A DNA stretch of 64,000 nt from Mycobacterium gordonae (GTDB lineage Bacteria; Actinomycetota; Actinomycetes; Mycobacteriales; Mycobacteriaceae): assembly GCF_001417955.2 (NCBI RefSeq), contig NZ_LKTM01000124.1, forward strand, positions 1 through 64,000, read 5' to 3'. Below the pieces are notes generated by a model. That model worked only from the letters and a program-made list of their open reading frames with translations. It had not been told where the DNA came from and made no database searches. Each line of letters opens with the position of its first letter. Positions within the stretch are counted from its first letter, which is position 1. A program made the translations under genes and the position numbers. Shown piece by piece: positions 1 through 9,466 of this stretch.

Positions 1-2
1 GT

Positions 3-1289
3 GGATGGCTGAGCGGCAATGGCGGCGCGGGGGGCCACGGCGGCGCCGCCACGGCGGGCATCAACGGCGGCCTGCCGGGGCGCGGCGGTGATGGCGGCAG
101 CGCGATGCTTTTCGGCGCCGGCGGCGCCGGCGGTCAGGGCGGAACCGGCCTGGCCGGTGCCGATGGCGTTAACCCGGTGGTCAGCGGCACAGCCGCCACG
201 GGCAGTTCGGGCGGCAGCACCTTCAACCCGAGTACCGGCGATGCCTTCGGCTTTACCGGTGGCGACGGCGCGGACGGTGGTCTCGGTGCCACGGGCGGCA
301 CCGGCGGCGCGGGTGCCACGGAGTACGCCCCGTTGAGCGGTACCGCACACGGCGGTAACGGAGGCACCGGTGGCTCCGGCGGCAACGGGGGCGCCGGCGG
401 TGCCGGCGGCGGTGCCGTTGCACAAGGCAGCGGTCTGGCCTTCGGAGGCAACGGCGGCAACGGGACTAACGCATCGGCCCCCGGTGGCGCGGGCGGCGAC
501 GGGGGAAGCGGCGGCGGGGCCCTGGCCGACAACGTTGGATCGCAAGGCTTTTCGGGGTTCGGCGGTAATGGCGGCGGCGGCGCCACAGGAATTGCCGGCG
601 GCACCGGTGGCGTAGGAGGCGCAGGCGGCAACGGTGGTCATGGCGGGCTACTGGCCGGCACCGGCGGAGTCGGCGGCGTTGGCGGCACCGGCGGCGCTGG
701 CGGAATCGGAGCCGATGGTGGCGCAGGTGGCGCCGGCGGCAAGTCAAACTTGGCCGGCGGGGCGACAGGAGCGCTCGTTGCTCAAGGCGGTCAGGGTGGC
801 CACGGGGGCGCCGGCGGCTCCGGAGGCCAGGGCGGCGCCGGCGGTGCCGGCGGACCGGGTGGCAACGGTGGCGCCGGGGGGCTGCTGTTCGGGCACGGCG
901 GCACCGGGGGCAACGCCGGTATCGGCGGGCACGGCGGCCTGGGCGGCGACGGCGGCCTTGGCGGTCGCGGTGGCAATGGCGGTGACGCTGCCTCCTTCGC
1001 CCCGAGCACGTTCACCCAAGGCGGTGACGCCGGCGATGGTGGCACCGGTGGAGCCGGCGGCAACGGCGGCAACGGCGGCGGCAGCGGCACCGGGGGCCTT
1101 GGCGGTGCCGGTGGCTGGTTCGGTCAGGCCGGCATCGCCGGCAGCGCCGGACCCGGCGGAACGGGAGGCGGCGGAGGCAGCGGGGTCAGCGGCGGAGGCG
1201 CCGGCACGGCCGGGACTGGGTCATCGCCGGGAGGGTCAGCTACTCCTGGTGGTACGGGTGCTGACGGCTTGGCCGGACAGAACGGGTGA
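3..1289 (+). CDS. PE_PGRS family protein, 3' part only
   Basis: An open frame enters from the left edge and runs to a TGA at 1287-1289. The visible roughly 428 residues are almost wholly Gly-Gly-Ala and Gly-Gly-X triplets, with short interruptions such as [21 protein letters not shown] and GGWFGQAG. This is the PGRS domain of mycobacterial PE_PGRS proteins. The PE domain must lie upstream of the window. The protein ends within the PGRS repeats (GLAGQNG), with no separate C-terminal domain. PE_PGRS proteins are known as surface or exported proteins that depend on ESX-5 type secretion; nothing seen here gives a specific role. The first in-frame ATG in the window, at 105, is internal and is not a start. 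Confidence 0.9.
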   Translation, partial: GWLSGNGGAGGHGGAATAGINGGLPGRGGDGGSAMLFGAGGAGGQGGTGLAGADGVNPVVSGTAATGSSGGSTFNPSTGDAFGFTGGDGADGGLGATGGTGGAGATEYAPLSGTAHGGNGGTGGSGGNGGAGGAGGGAVAQGSGLAFGGNGGNGTNASAPGGAGGDGGSGGGALADNVGSQGFSGFGGNGGGGATGIAGGTGGVGGAGGNGGHGGLLAGTGGVGGVGGTGGAGGIGADGGAGGAGGKSNLAGGATGALVAQGGQGGHGGAGGSGGQGGAGGAGGPGGNGGAGGLLFGHGGTGGNAGIGGHGGLGGDGGLGGRGGNGGDAASFAPSTFTQGGDAGDGGTGGAGGNGGNGGGSGTGGLGGAGGWFGQAGIAGSAGPGGTGGGGGSGVSGGGAGTAGTGSSPGGSATPGGTGADGLAGQNG

Positions 1290-1314
1290 ATCCGGTTGTG
1301 CGATCGAACATAAG

Positions 1315-1388
1315 TCGGGCTGACAGGATTTGAACCTGCGACCACTTGACCCCCAGTCAAGTGCGCTACCAAACTGCGCCACAGCCCG
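1315..1388 (-). tRNA. tRNA-Pro (anticodon GGG)
   Basis: Read on the minus strand, this 74-nt stretch folds as a tRNA. The acceptor arms CGGGCTG and CAGCCCG pair perfectly and are followed by discriminator A. The anticodon stem CTTGA/TCAAG closes a 7-nt loop CTGGGGG, which puts GGG at the anticodon and so reads CCC proline codons. The T arm contains the standard GGTTCAAATCC. The 3' CCA is not encoded; the next bases are CTT. The gene stands alone, between the PE_PGRS end and the catabolic operon. Confidence 0.95.
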
Positions 1389-1463
1389 GTGCTGCCGGCC
1401 TTTGAAAGATCCGCGAACCAACAGCAGGTCGACAGCCTACCGCAGCCACCCGAAAGGCCAGAC

Positions 1464-1931
1464 CTAGGCCACCTGCGCGTCGGAAGCCGCAGCCCGCTGC
1501 CACAGCAGCGACGAGTACACCGTCCGCCCGTCGGGCAGGGCCAACTCCGACGACAGGGTCAGCCGGTCGCCGTCGAGGTCGCTGTGGCGCAGATGGAACT
1601 GGCCCAGGTAGTTCGGCACCAACGACAGCGTCGCCTGATGCCGGATGTCACCGGTCTGCTCATCGACGAAGTACCGCCCGCTGTAGGCCAGGTATCCCAG
1701 GGCCGCGGCGGCCGCCTGTTCCGGCGTGCCGCCACTGGCCACCGGACGGTCGTAGTCCGGCCGTCCCGAGGACTGGATCTGCGCCGACATGAACCCGTCC
1801 GGGGTGTACATGATCAAGCCCTGGGCATCCTCGCCGTGCGGGTACCTGGCCGGCCCGTCTGGGCTGTCCCGCTCCACGTAAGAAACGAGCCGCCAGGCTC
1901 CAACAAGACTGTCACGCAATGATTTTGACAT
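1464..1931 (-). CDS. lipocalin-like domain protein
   Basis: This 155-residue soluble protein starts MSKSLRDSLVGAWRLVSY. That opening, together with GLIMYTPDGFMSAQI and a central YSGRYFVDE segment, matches the lipocalin-like beta-barrel family seen as small stand-alone proteins in bacteria. There is no signal peptide or membrane segment. It is the last gene of the minus-strand operon, 12 nt behind the IclR regulator, with a clear GGAGT ribosome site about 9 nt before its ATG. Members usually bind small hydrophobic ligands or are uncharacterised. Binding or isomerising an intermediate of this operon is possible but is only inferred from position. Confidence 0.75.
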   Translation of the reverse strand: MSKSLRDSLVGAWRLVSYVERDSPDGPARYPHGEDAQGLIMYTPDGFMSAQIQSSGRPDYDRPVASGGTPEQAAAAALGYLAYSGRYFVDEQTGDIRHQATLSLVPNYLGQFHLRHSDLDGDRLTLSSELALPDGRTVYSSLLWQRAAASDAQVA

Positions 1932-1943
1932 CTATGAAACTCC

Positions 1944-2723
1944 TCAATACCTTACGCGGGACCGGGTGTCGACTTTTGCGACCCACGCCCGCAACACCTG
2001 GGCGAGTTCGGCCTCGCGGCCGTAGAAGCGCTGCGCCGGCACCGGCACGCTGACCGCCACCAGCACATCACTCACGCCGTGCAGCACCGCCCCCACCGCG
2101 CAGATGCCTTCGGTCTGCTCCTCGCGGTCGTAGGCGACGCCATCGGCACGGACCCGGTCCAGCTCGTCACGCAGAGCGGCCTGATCGGTGATGGTGTTCG
2201 GGGTGAGTTGGACCAGCCGCTTGGGCATGGCCTGAGCCAGCTGATCAGGCGGCAGCGCCGCCAACAACGCCTTGCCGTTGGCGCTGCAGTACAGCGGGAA
2301 CGTCTCCCCCACCGCGCTCACCGCCTGCAGGCGGTGCGGCGCGACGACCTGGTCGATGAAGTCGGCGCGGTCGCCGTCCAGAATCGACAGGTCCACCGTT
2401 TCGTTGAGGCTGCGCGACAGGTCGGTCAGGAACGGGTGCATGTCGGTGACCACCCCGAGGCGCACCGTGTTGGCCATCCGCGCGATCTCCGGGCCCAATC
2501 GGTAGGGCCCCCGGGCGCCCCGGCGCGACGCGACCAGCCCCTCGTCTTCCAACGCGTTCAATATCCGGCTCACCGTCGACCGCGCCATCCCGACCCGCTC
2601 GCAGATCTCGGCCTGATTCAAGCCACCCGGGTGCGACTGCAGCAGCCGCAGTATCTCGGCGGCCCGGGCAATGACCTGTATTCCGCCGCTGCGGACTTCC
2701 GCAGTCTCCGGCGCGACTGTCAT
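1944..2723 (-). CDS. IclR family transcriptional regulator
   Basis: The 259-residue protein has an N-terminal winged helix-turn-helix at about residues 15-80 (IARAAEILRLLQ, then LNQAEICERVGMARSTVSRIL). It is followed by an IclR effector-binding domain at about 90-250, with the typical FIDQVV, YCSANGKALLAAL and GICAVGAVL segments. The length is normal for the family. The start codon overlaps the stop of the BKACE gene by 4 nt, so the two are translationally coupled. A regulator inside the operon suggests feedback control. Its likely target is the inverted repeat in front of the first gene (6466-6493). The effector is probably a pathway substrate or intermediate and cannot be named from sequence. 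Confidence 0.93.
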   Translation of the reverse strand: MTVAPETAEVRSGGIQVIARAAEILRLLQSHPGGLNQAEICERVGMARSTVSRILNALEDEGLVASRRGARGPYRLGPEIARMANTVRLGVVTDMHPFLTDLSRSLNETVDLSILDGDRADFIDQVVAPHRLQAVSAVGETFPLYCSANGKALLAALPPDQLAQAMPKRLVQLTPNTITDQAALRDELDRVRADGVAYDREEQTEGICAVGAVLHGVSDVLVAVSVPVPAQRFYGREAELAQVLRAWVAKVDTRSRVRY

Positions 2724-3550
2724 GCCCGCACTCCTCTCCCGGCCGGCAGCTGCAGCACGGCTTCGGCTTCTTCCACAGGGGCCAGCGACAGGTCCAGGGC
2801 ATGGGCCAGCCGCACAGTGCGGGATACCAGCGCCAGATTGCTCGACGCCAGCTCACCCTTGCGCAGATATAACGTGTCTTCCAGCCCCACCCGGGCATTG
2901 CCGCCAAGCGCCAGACCCATCGCGGTGAGTTCCAGGTTGGCCCGACCGATCGCGATGACCTGCCAGATCGCCCCCGGGGGTAGCCGGCGCACCATGGTGA
3001 GCAGGTTATCGGCGGTGGCAGCCATCCCACCCTGCACCCCGAGCACGATGCTGAACTGCAGCGGTTCGGCCAGCAGTCCCTCGGCCCACAGCCGCAGGCA
3101 GGCCTCCAGATGGCCGGTGTCGTAGATCTCCAGCTCGGGCTTGATGTCCAGCTCGGCCATGCGGCCGGCCAGCCGGCGCACCGCATCCGGCGGGTTGCGA
3201 AATTCCCCGCGGCCGAAGCTCATTGAGCACGGGTTGAGCGTGGCCATCCGCGGCCGCAGCTCCACCAGCTTCTCGCGTTCTTCGAACGGCACGCTGAGGC
3301 CGACTCCGGTCGACATCTGGATCAGGATCGGACAACGATCGGCGATCAGATCCATCGTGCGCCGCGCGATATCCAGATCAGCTGTGGGCCTTTCGTATTC
3401 GTCGCGCAGGTGGATGTGGGCGACCGAAGCGCCGGCGTGGTAGGCCTGCTCGACGGCGGTCGCGATCTCCTCCGGAGTGGTGGGCAGGGCGGGGTTGTCG
3501 GCCTTGGTCGCGATGGGCCCGGTCGGCGCAACCGTCAACAGGACGCTCAC
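2720..3550 (-). CDS. beta-keto acid cleavage enzyme (BKACE, DUF849)
   Basis: The 276-residue protein is a TIM-barrel enzyme of the BKACE (3-keto-5-aminohexanoate cleavage) family. It has the family opening LLTVAPTGPIATKADNPALP, the metal-binding HIHLRDEYERP at residues 45-55 (His45 and His47 as zinc ligands), and later the segments QMSTGVGLSV and ELEIYDTGHL. The family condenses a beta-keto acid with acetyl-CoA to give acetoacetate and a new acyl-CoA. Substrates range widely (3-keto-5-aminohexanoate, dehydrocarnitine, beta-ketoadipate and others), and neighbours usually indicate which. Here they are a 3-hydroxyacyl-CoA-dehydrogenase-like enzyme, an SDR, a cyclase and a cupin. The start overlaps the cupin stop by 4 nt. 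The substrate is unknown. Confidence 0.9.
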   Translation of the reverse strand: MSVLLTVAPTGPIATKADNPALPTTPEEIATAVEQAYHAGASVAHIHLRDEYERPTADLDIARRTMDLIADRCPILIQMSTGVGLSVPFEEREKLVELRPRMATLNPCSMSFGRGEFRNPPDAVRRLAGRMAELDIKPELEIYDTGHLEACLRLWAEGLLAEPLQFSIVLGVQGGMAATADNLLTMVRRLPPGAIWQVIAIGRANLELTAMGLALGGNARVGLEDTLYLRKGELASSNLALVSRTVRLAHALDLSLAPVEEAEAVLQLPAGRGVRA

Positions 3551-3897
3551 GAGTCCTCCCCGTCCAGGTGGGCCATGGTAACCAGCAGCAGCGCTTCCTG
3601 GTCCGAACGATTGAGAATTGACCGCGTCTCGCCCCTGGCCAGGTGCATGCTGTCGAGCCGGCCCAACACCGTCTCACCCTCGTCGGTGTGAATCACCAAC
3701 TCGCCATCCAGCACGACGTAGACGGTTTCCGCTGGGGCAGCCGCTTTTTCGGCCATACCGCCGGGGTGATACAGCGACACTCCGACCCAGAATCGTTCGC
3801 TGGGACCGGCTTCCAGACCTTGCAACCGCGAGGTGCACACGTGGTGGTGCGCGGGTGCCACATATGTCGGGGCGTCGCACACACGAGTGACGTTCAT
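3547..3897 (-). CDS. cupin domain protein
   Basis: This 116-residue single-domain protein carries the conserved barrel of the cupin superfamily: the first half contains LYHPGGMAEKAAAPAETVYVVLDGEL and the second GRLDSMHLARGETRSILNRS. It lacks the classic two-histidine first motif (HxH), because the usual positions read GGMAEKAAAPAE. Metal binding through the textbook ligand set is therefore doubtful. It sits between the cyclase and BKACE genes with a 2-nt gap and a 4-nt overlap. It may be a small isomerase, dioxygenase-like or ligand-binding protein of the pathway; no reaction can be assigned. Confidence 0.75.
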   Translation of the reverse strand: MNVTRVCDAPTYVAPAHHHVCTSRLQGLEAGPSERFWVGVSLYHPGGMAEKAAAPAETVYVVLDGELVIHTDEGETVLGRLDSMHLARGETRSILNRSDQEALLLVTMAHLDGEDS

Positions 3898-3899
3898 GC

Positions 3900-4730
3900 T
3901 CAGGCCGCCTCACCCGTCTCGATGCGGTAACCCCCGGTCGGGTCGACGATCGCGACCAGCCGCACGATGCAGCCGTCGCCACCTACCCAACGCCACGGGA
4001 AGGCCGCGAAGGTGACCCGCTTGCCGGTGACCTTGTCCAGGTCGCCGCCGACATTCTCGAAGCCGTAGATGCCCTTGGACAGAATGGCTCGGTGGCAGGG
4101 CTCCCATTCGGGGAAGTCGTCGAGCACCTTGCGGCCGGTCTGCTCTTCGTATTCCTTGACGGCCCAGGGCAATAGACCGCCCTGGGCCTCCGCCGGGCCA
4201 TGCGGGGCGATCGCGGTGGCCAGCGGATGGTCCAGCGCCTGGGTGTCGGTGCCGACCGCCTTGACGCCTTTGGCCGCGAACCATTCGCCGGCCTCTTTGT
4301 AGAAACCCGGCGAGTACGCGTAGTACTCGGCACTGTCGGCGTACTTGTGGTGCCAGCCGGTGTTGACGATGACGATGTCACCGGGACGGATCTCCGGGGT
4401 GACCTTCTCCAAGTCGTCGGCGGTCACGACGCCCCACTTGCCCTTGGGAATCGAGACGACGACCCCGGTTCCGAAGAACGCGCTGAGCGGGATCTCTTCG
4501 AGGAACGGGGTTCCCTCGACCACGTGCGCGGGTGCGTCGATGTGCGTACCGGAATGCATGACAGTGGTGATCTTCTGGGTCAGCACCCGGCTTTTCGCCA
4601 TACCGTGCAGCCGTTCGATCTTGACGTCCTCGAAGTACGGCCACGCCGGCACCCCGTGCCCCCACGGGTGCGACAGGTCGTAGAACTCCAGGGCTGACTC
4701 GGCTTTACCGAGGGGCCAGGTGAATTCCAT
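3900..4730 (-). CDS. cyclase family protein (kynurenine formamidase-like hydrolase)
   Basis: The 276-residue protein carries the cyclase/KynB metal motif HSGTHIDAPAH at about residues 59-69, matching HxGTHxDxPxH, and the family opening FYDLSHPWGHGVP. Further family segments are IVNTGWHHKY and VGTDTQALDHP. Relatives hydrolyse amides (kynurenine formamidase, isatin hydrolase) or close polyketide rings, using Zn or Mn. In this catabolic operon an amide or lactone hydrolase seems more likely than a biosynthetic cyclase, but that is inferred from context. It lies 2 nt before the cupin gene and 2 nt behind the dehydrogenase gene. Confidence 0.88.
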   Translation of the reverse strand: MEFTWPLGKAESALEFYDLSHPWGHGVPAWPYFEDVKIERLHGMAKSRVLTQKITTVMHSGTHIDAPAHVVEGTPFLEEIPLSAFFGTGVVVSIPKGKWGVVTADDLEKVTPEIRPGDIVIVNTGWHHKYADSAEYYAYSPGFYKEAGEWFAAKGVKAVGTDTQALDHPLATAIAPHGPAEAQGGLLPWAVKEYEEQTGRKVLDDFPEWEPCHRAILSKGIYGFENVGGDLDKVTGKRVTFAAFPWRWVGGDGCIVRLVAIVDPTGGYRIETGEAA

Positions 4731-4732
4731 GA

Positions 4733-5638
4733 CTACAACGTCCTTTCTGTGTTGAGTTGCCGACTGATGTGCCCGGCCAACCGGGCGGCCGTCTCTTCTC
4801 GCGCCCCCTCGGGCCAGTCCAGGAACCCCCGGCCGGTGCGGGCTCCGAGTTGGCCCGCCTCGACGAGCTCGCGAAGCAGCGGGCTGGGATGCGGGTCGCT
4901 GTTGATGTTCGGGATCACCGCGTCATGGATGGCCAGCGTCAGGTCCAGGCCGATGTAGTCGGCGTTCTCCAGCGGACCGAGGGCGGCCAGCCGCAGCCCG
5001 ATCGTGTTGCGCACCACCAGATCCACCGTCTCGGCATCGCAAACGCCTTCGGCGACAAGGGCCATCGCTTCGCGCCACAGCGCGTGCTGCAACCGGTTGC
5101 CGATGAACCCCGCAACGTCGCGGCAGACCCGCACCGGCATCTTGCCGGCCTCGGTCAGCAGACCGATGACCCGCTCAACCGTGTCGGAGCTGGTCCGCTC
5201 ACTGGGGATCACCTCGACCACCGGGATGAGGTCGGGCGGATTCCAGAAGTGGGTACCGATCACGCGGCTACCGTCTTCGACCCGCTCGGTGACGGCGCCG
5301 ATCGGCAGCACCGAAGTGTTGGTCGCCAGAACGGCATTGGGCGCAAGGCCGGCCAGGCGTGCGAAGAGTTCCTGTTTGACCGCAAGGTTTTCCACGATGG
5401 CCTCGACCACCAGATCGGCATCCCGCGCCGCCGCGGCCAGATCGCCGACGGCAGACACCGAACCGCGTCCCGCCCCGGAGACTTCGCGCGCCTCTGCTGC
5501 TGCGACTTCGAGGATTTCGTCATTTGTGTCGGTGATGACGACATCAAGTCCCGCCGATGCCAGCACACCCGCGATGCGACGGCCCATCAAGCCGGCACCG
5601 ACGACGGTCGCCCGGGCGAAGCCGTGCGATCTCAGCAT
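4733..5638 (-). CDS. 3-hydroxyacyl-CoA dehydrogenase-like protein
   Basis: The reading frame is open further upstream, but the ATG at 5638 is the credible start. It overlaps the SDR stop by 7 nt and puts the Rossmann fold at the N-terminus (ATVVGAGLMGRRIAGVLASA). The 301 residues also hold the family motif THFWNPPDLIPVVEVI (HFxNPP) and the C-terminal domain segments DVAGFIGNRLQ and GARTGRGFLDW. The family oxidises a 3-hydroxy group with NAD. Because members of this fold also include free-acid dehydrogenases such as L-carnitine dehydrogenase, and the operon has a BKACE, the product may be a beta-keto acid that BKACE then cleaves. That pairing is inference. Confidence 0.88.
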   Translation of the reverse strand: MLRSHGFARATVVGAGLMGRRIAGVLASAGLDVVITDTNDEILEVAAAEAREVSGAGRGSVSAVGDLAAAARDADLVVEAIVENLAVKQELFARLAGLAPNAVLATNTSVLPIGAVTERVEDGSRVIGTHFWNPPDLIPVVEVIPSERTSSDTVERVIGLLTEAGKMPVRVCRDVAGFIGNRLQHALWREAMALVAEGVCDAETVDLVVRNTIGLRLAALGPLENADYIGLDLTLAIHDAVIPNINSDPHPSPLLRELVEAGQLGARTGRGFLDWPEGAREETAARLAGHISRQLNTERTL

Positions 5639-6432
5639 GCGGTGTATCCCCCGTCCAGATACATCACCTGGCCGGTGTAGAAGCTGGAGGCGTCGCTGAG
5701 CAGGTAGATCAGGGCGCCGACGAAGTCCTCGGGTTCGGCGAAGCGGCCCAACGGAATTCGGGCGAACATGGCTTCGCGTGTCGTGCGGCCCTTTTCGTCG
5801 TCGGCATACATCCACTCGGTCAGCTCAGACCGGAAGACCGTGGGGGCCAGGGCGTTCACCCGAATACGATCAGCGCCCCACTCGGCGGCCAGCGACTTGG
5901 CGAGCAGGTCGGTACCCGCCTTGGACGGACAGTAGGCGCTGTATCCCGCGGGGTGGCCGAGCGCGCCCCGCACGGAGGACACCAGGACGATGCTGCCGCC
6001 GAGGCCCTGCTCGAGCATGACCCGTCCGGCCGCCTGACAAGTCAGCCAGGCCCCCCGCACGTTGGCGTGCATGACGTTGTCGAAGTCGTCCACGGCCATC
6101 TCGGTGATGGGCGCGACGTGGTTCATGCCGGAGGCGACCAGCACTCCGTCCAACCGGCCGTGGTGTGCGACGGCCGCCTCGACCATAGCCTGCGCGTCGG
6201 CGGGAGTTTCCGGACGGCGCGGCATCAGGACGGCACCGTCGATGCCGGCGTCGTCCACGAGTTGGTCCAATCCGGCCGAGTTGCCGCCGGCCAGGGTCAA
6301 CCGCGCTCCCGCGTCGGCGAGGGCCCGCGCCGCGACTCGGCCCAGCGAACCGGTGGCGCCGGTGATCAATATCGACTTGTCGCGAACGCTGAATCGCGTC
6401 TGAATGCTGCTGAGCGCCTCTTGCGTCGTCAT
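5632..6432 (-). CDS. SDR family oxidoreductase
   Basis: This 266-residue classical short-chain dehydrogenase has the cofactor motif ITGATGSLG at about residues 22-30, the active-site serine in VLVSSVRG, and the catalytic YSAYCPSK (YxxxK). It ends with the common MYLDGGYTA segment. It probably uses NAD(P) to oxidise or reduce an alcohol or ketone. It is the first gene of the seven-gene minus-strand operon. The following dehydrogenase gene starts inside its last codons. The substrate cannot be read from the sequence. Confidence 0.9.
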   Translation of the reverse strand: MTTQEALSSIQTRFSVRDKSILITGATGSLGRVAARALADAGARLTLAGGNSAGLDQLVDDAGIDGAVLMPRRPETPADAQAMVEAAVAHHGRLDGVLVASGMNHVAPITEMAVDDFDNVMHANVRGAWLTCQAAGRVMLEQGLGGSIVLVSSVRGALGHPAGYSAYCPSKAGTDLLAKSLAAEWGADRIRVNALAPTVFRSELTEWMYADDEKGRTTREAMFARIPLGRFAEPEDFVGALIYLLSDASSFYTGQVMYLDGGYTAC

Positions 6433-6465
6433 TCCGTGTTCCTCACTAATCCCACGATGCGGTTA

Positions 6466-6493
6466 TTAATATCCGCTATACGAGAGATATTAA
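6466..6493. promoter_or_regulatory. inverted repeat upstream of the catabolic operon, likely IclR operator
   Basis: Perfect 8-bp arms TTAATATC (6466-6473) and GATATTAA (6486-6493) flank a 12-bp spacer, 33 bp before the start of the SDR gene. This AT-rich palindrome stands out in a GC-rich genome and is the only obvious operator-like site for the operon. IclR proteins bind palindromes of this general size. The link to the IclR gene at 1944-2723 is inference. Confidence 0.55.
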
Positions 6494-6591
6494 GAAGCGC
6501 TATCGACGCATGTCAACGACACATTCTTGTGATGTAGCTTTCTATGCCCGCATTGCGGGAGTTGGGCTGCGAGCGGGTAGAAAGAGCAGCG

Positions 6592-7992
6592 TCAGCGCCG
6601 CTGGGCACCGCGCTTTTCGCGCATTCGCACGTTGATCCGGATCGGACTGCCCTCGAACCCGAACGTCTCGCGCAGTCGCCGCTCCAGGAACCGTCGGTAG
6701 CCGGCTTCCAGGAACCCGGTGGTGAACAACACGAACGTGGGGGGCCGGGACGCGGCCTGCGTCGCGAACAGAATGCGCGGTTGCTTGCCACCGCGCACCG
6801 GCGGCGGTGTGGCGGCCACCACCTCTTTGATCCAGCTGTTCAGCGGGCCGGTGGGGATCCGGGCGTCCCAGGACGCCAGCGCGGTCTCCATCGCCGGCAC
6901 CAACTTCTGCACCGCCCGGCCGGTTTTCGCGGAGATGTTGACCCGCTGCGCCCAGCGCACCTGCACCAACTCGCGGTCGATCTCGCGGTCCAGCAGGTCG
7001 CGCCGATCCTCGTCGACGAGGTCCCACTTGTTGTACGCGATCACCAGAGCGCGCCCGGCCTCGATCACCATCGACAGCACCCGCAGGTCCTGTTCGGTGA
7101 GCGGCTGGGAGGCGTCGATCAGGATGATCACCACCTCCGCGGCGTCGATGGCGCCGCGTGTTCGCACCGAGGCGTAGAACTCGTGACCACTGGCCTGCCC
7201 GACCTTGCGGCGCAGGCCGGCGGTGTCGACGAACCGCCACACCTTGCCGCCCAGTTCGATCAGCGAGTCGACCGGGTCGACCGTCGTTCCCGCGACGTCG
7301 TGAACCACCGAGCGCTGATCACCGGCCAGCTTGTTCAGCAGCGAGCTCTTGCCCACGTTTGGTTTGCCGACCAGGGCGACCCGGCGCGGACCACCTCCGG
7401 TCGAGGCCACTTCGGAGACCTCGGGCACCGCGGCCAGCACCGCGTCGAGCAGCTCACCCACGCCGCGGCCGTGCATGGCGCTGATCGCATAGGGTTCGCC
7501 CAGGCCCAACGACCACAGCTCGGCGGCGTCGGATTCGGCGCGCTCACTGTCAACCTTGTTGGCGGCCAGGAATATCGGCTTGCCCGACCGCAGCAGAATG
7601 CGGGCGGCGGCCTCGTCGGCTGCGGTCGCGCCCACCGTGGCGTCCACCACCAGGATCACCGCGTCGGCGGTGCGCATGGCCACCGAGGCCTGCTCGGCCA
7701 CCAGCTGCTGCAGCCCCTTGGCGTCGGGTTCCCATCCGCCGGTGTCCTGCACGACGAATCGACGCCCGGTCCACAGGGCGTCGTAGGACACCCGGTCCCG
7801 GGTCACTCCCGGGACGTCCTGCACCACCGCCTCGCGCCGGCCGATGATCCGGTTGACCAGTGTCGATTTTCCGACATTGGGCCGCCCGACGATCGCCACA
7901 ACGGGCGCCGGACCGGCCTCATTCAGCTCATCTGATTCAAAATCAGTGAGCTCCCAATCACTTTCGTCAGACCAGGTACCGTCCTCGGTCAT
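6592..7992 (-). CDS. der: ribosome biogenesis GTPase Der (EngA)
   Basis: The 466-residue protein has two tandem GTPase domains. The first has P-loop [10 protein letters not shown] at about residue 37 and NKVD further on; the second has P-loop [10 protein letters not shown] and NKWD. A C-terminal KH-like domain follows ([19 protein letters not shown]). This is the unique architecture of Der/EngA, needed for 50S subunit assembly. It overlaps cmk by 4 nt, an arrangement kept in mycobacteria. An acidic N-terminal extension of about 25 residues precedes the first domain, as in actinobacterial homologues. Confidence 0.97.
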   Translation of the reverse strand: MTEDGTWSDESDWELTDFESDELNEAGPAPVVAIVGRPNVGKSTLVNRIIGRREAVVQDVPGVTRDRVSYDALWTGRRFVVQDTGGWEPDAKGLQQLVAEQASVAMRTADAVILVVDATVGATAADEAAARILLRSGKPIFLAANKVDSERAESDAAELWSLGLGEPYAISAMHGRGVGELLDAVLAAVPEVSEVASTGGGPRRVALVGKPNVGKSSLLNKLAGDQRSVVHDVAGTTVDPVDSLIELGGKVWRFVDTAGLRRKVGQASGHEFYASVRTRGAIDAAEVVIILIDASQPLTEQDLRVLSMVIEAGRALVIAYNKWDLVDEDRRDLLDREIDRELVQVRWAQRVNISAKTGRAVQKLVPAMETALASWDARIPTGPLNSWIKEVVAATPPPVRGGKQPRILFATQAASRPPTFVLFTTGFLEAGYRRFLERRLRETFGFEGSPIRINVRMREKRGAQRR

Positions 7993-8720
7993 CGCACTGC
8001 CCCACTTCGCTGGGTTACCAACTCTTGTAGGTGGGCGATCACCTCGGCCTCGGTCATGTCGCTGGTGTCTACGACGATCGCGTCCGGCGCAGCCCTCAGC
8101 GGCGAGACCGCACGGGTGGAGTCAAGGTGGTCACGGCGCCGCACATCGGCCAGGACAGCCTCGTAGTCATCGGCCAGTCCGGCCCGGATGTTCTGGGCGT
8201 TGCGGCGCTGTGCGCGCGTCTCGGCAGAGGCGGTGAGGAAGATCTTGACCGGCGCATCAGGGAAGACCACGGTCCCGATGTCGCGTCCCTCGACGACGAT
8301 CGTGCCCGGGCCGTCGGCCATCTGGCGCTGAATATCGACCAGTCGGGTACGCACGGACGGCACGGCCGATACCGCGGACACGGCCCTGGTGACGTCGTCA
8401 CCCCGGATTTCCGCCGAAACGTCCTCTCCAGCAAGGGCGAAGCTGTTTGCGTCCGGGTCGTAACCGACCGATAGCCGGGCGCCTGACGCGATCTCGCTGA
8501 CGGCCCCGGCATCGCTGGGATCGACGCCTGCGCGCAGCACCGCCAGCGTCACCATCCGGTACATCGCTCCGGTGTCGAGGAACCGTGCCCCCAGGCCGCG
8601 CGCCAATCCCCTTGACACCGAGGACTTTCCAGTGCCCGCCGGACCGTCGATCGCCACAACCACACTCGGTGCCCAATGGCTCGCTGCACTCCCGTCACTC
8701 GCTGCGCTCGTTCCGCTCAC
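7989..8720 (-). CDS. cmk: cytidylate kinase
   Basis: The 243-residue protein phosphorylates CMP/dCMP with ATP. It shows the P-loop [17 protein letters not shown] after a 23-residue N-terminal leader, then FLDTGAMYR, and the lid region [24 protein letters not shown]. The gene starts with GTG overlapping the stop codon of the upstream pseudouridine synthase gene (GTGA) and overlaps der at its 3' end. It therefore belongs to one translationally coupled run from parA to der. Confidence 0.96.
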   Translation of the reverse strand: MSGTSAASDGSAASHWAPSVVVAIDGPAGTGKSSVSRGLARGLGARFLDTGAMYRMVTLAVLRAGVDPSDAGAVSEIASGARLSVGYDPDANSFALAGEDVSAEIRGDDVTRAVSAVSAVPSVRTRLVDIQRQMADGPGTIVVEGRDIGTVVFPDAPVKIFLTASAETRAQRRNAQNIRAGLADDYEAVLADVRRRDHLDSTRAVSPLRAAPDAIVVDTSDMTEAEVIAHLQELVTQRSGAVR

Positions 8721-9466
8721 AACCCAACCGCCTTGTACAGTTGCCCGATCTCGTCATGCCGCAACGCCCGCACCGAACCGGGGCGCTGCTTACCCAGGGT
8801 CACCGCGCCGATGTCGGTGCGCACCAACGCTTCCACCGGAAAGCCGACCGCCGCCAGCAACCGGCGCACGATTCGGTTGCGGCCCTCGTGCAACGTGATC
8901 CGCACCAGCGATTTGCCCGGGATGGCGTCCACCACCGCGAAATCGTCGAGCTTCACCGGGCCGTCGTCCAATTCGATACCTGCCCGCAACTGCTTTCCCA
9001 GTCCCCGCGGGACGGCACCGGTCACCGTCGCGAGGTAGGTCTTGGGCACCTCGTGGGAAGGGTGCATCAACCGGTGGGCCAACTCCCCGTCGTTGGTCAG
9101 CAGGATCAATCCTTCGGTGTCGGCGTCCAGCCGTCCCACATGGAATAACTTCTTGTTGCCGCGGACTTTCCGTTCGATCAGGTCACCGATGCACGGCCGG
9201 CCACGATCGTCGGACATGGTCGAGTGCATGCCGCGCGGCTTGTTCAGCGCCAGGTAGACCAGCGAATCGTCCAGCACCACGCGGCCTCCGTCGACGCGGA
9301 TCACCGAGGTGTCCGGGTCGACCCGGGTGCCCAGTTCGGTCACGACCTGCCCGTCGACCTCGACGCGCCCCTCGAGGATCAACTTCTCGGCCGCCCGGCG
9401 CGAGGCAATCCCGGCCTGGGACAACACCTTCTGCAAGCGGATCCCCCGCTCGTCCGATTCGACCAT
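8717..9466 (-). CDS. rRNA pseudouridine synthase, RluB/RsuA family
   Basis: The 249-residue protein has an N-terminal S4 RNA-binding domain at about residues 10-60 ([22 protein letters not shown]). The RsuA/RluB catalytic domain follows, with the signature [19 protein letters not shown]; the catalytic Asp is in GRLDADTEG. The C-terminal [15 protein letters not shown] segment is typical. It would isomerise a uridine of 23S rRNA. It sits directly behind scpB, the usual position in Gram-positive bacteria. Confidence 0.93.
   Translation of the reverse strand: MVESDERGIRLQKVLSQAGIASRRAAEKLILEGRVEVDGQVVTELGTRVDPDTSVIRVDGGRVVLDDSLVYLALNKPRGMHSTMSDDRGRPCIGDLIERKVRGNKKLFHVGRLDADTEGLILLTNDGELAHRLMHPSHEVPKTYLATVTGAVPRGLGKQLRAGIELDDGPVKLDDFAVVDAIPGKSLVRITLHEGRNRIVRRLLAAVGFPVEALVRTDIGAVTLGKQRPGSVRALRHDEIGQLYKAVGL

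Noticed and set aside
1..1289. CRISPR-like or satellite repeats in the PGRS regions (also 24700-26540)
   Set aside because: The repeats are degenerate codon triplets for Gly-Gly-X, without constant repeat length or spacers.
5639..5815. 59-residue extension of the hydroxyacyl-CoA dehydrogenase
   Set aside because: Arg-rich sequence antisense-like to the SDR; the ATG at 5638 places the Rossmann motif at the N-terminus.
6540..6591. Hairpin CCCGCATTGCGGG behind der as a terminator
   Set aside because: The stem is short with almost no loop and no U run on the minus strand; too weak to call.
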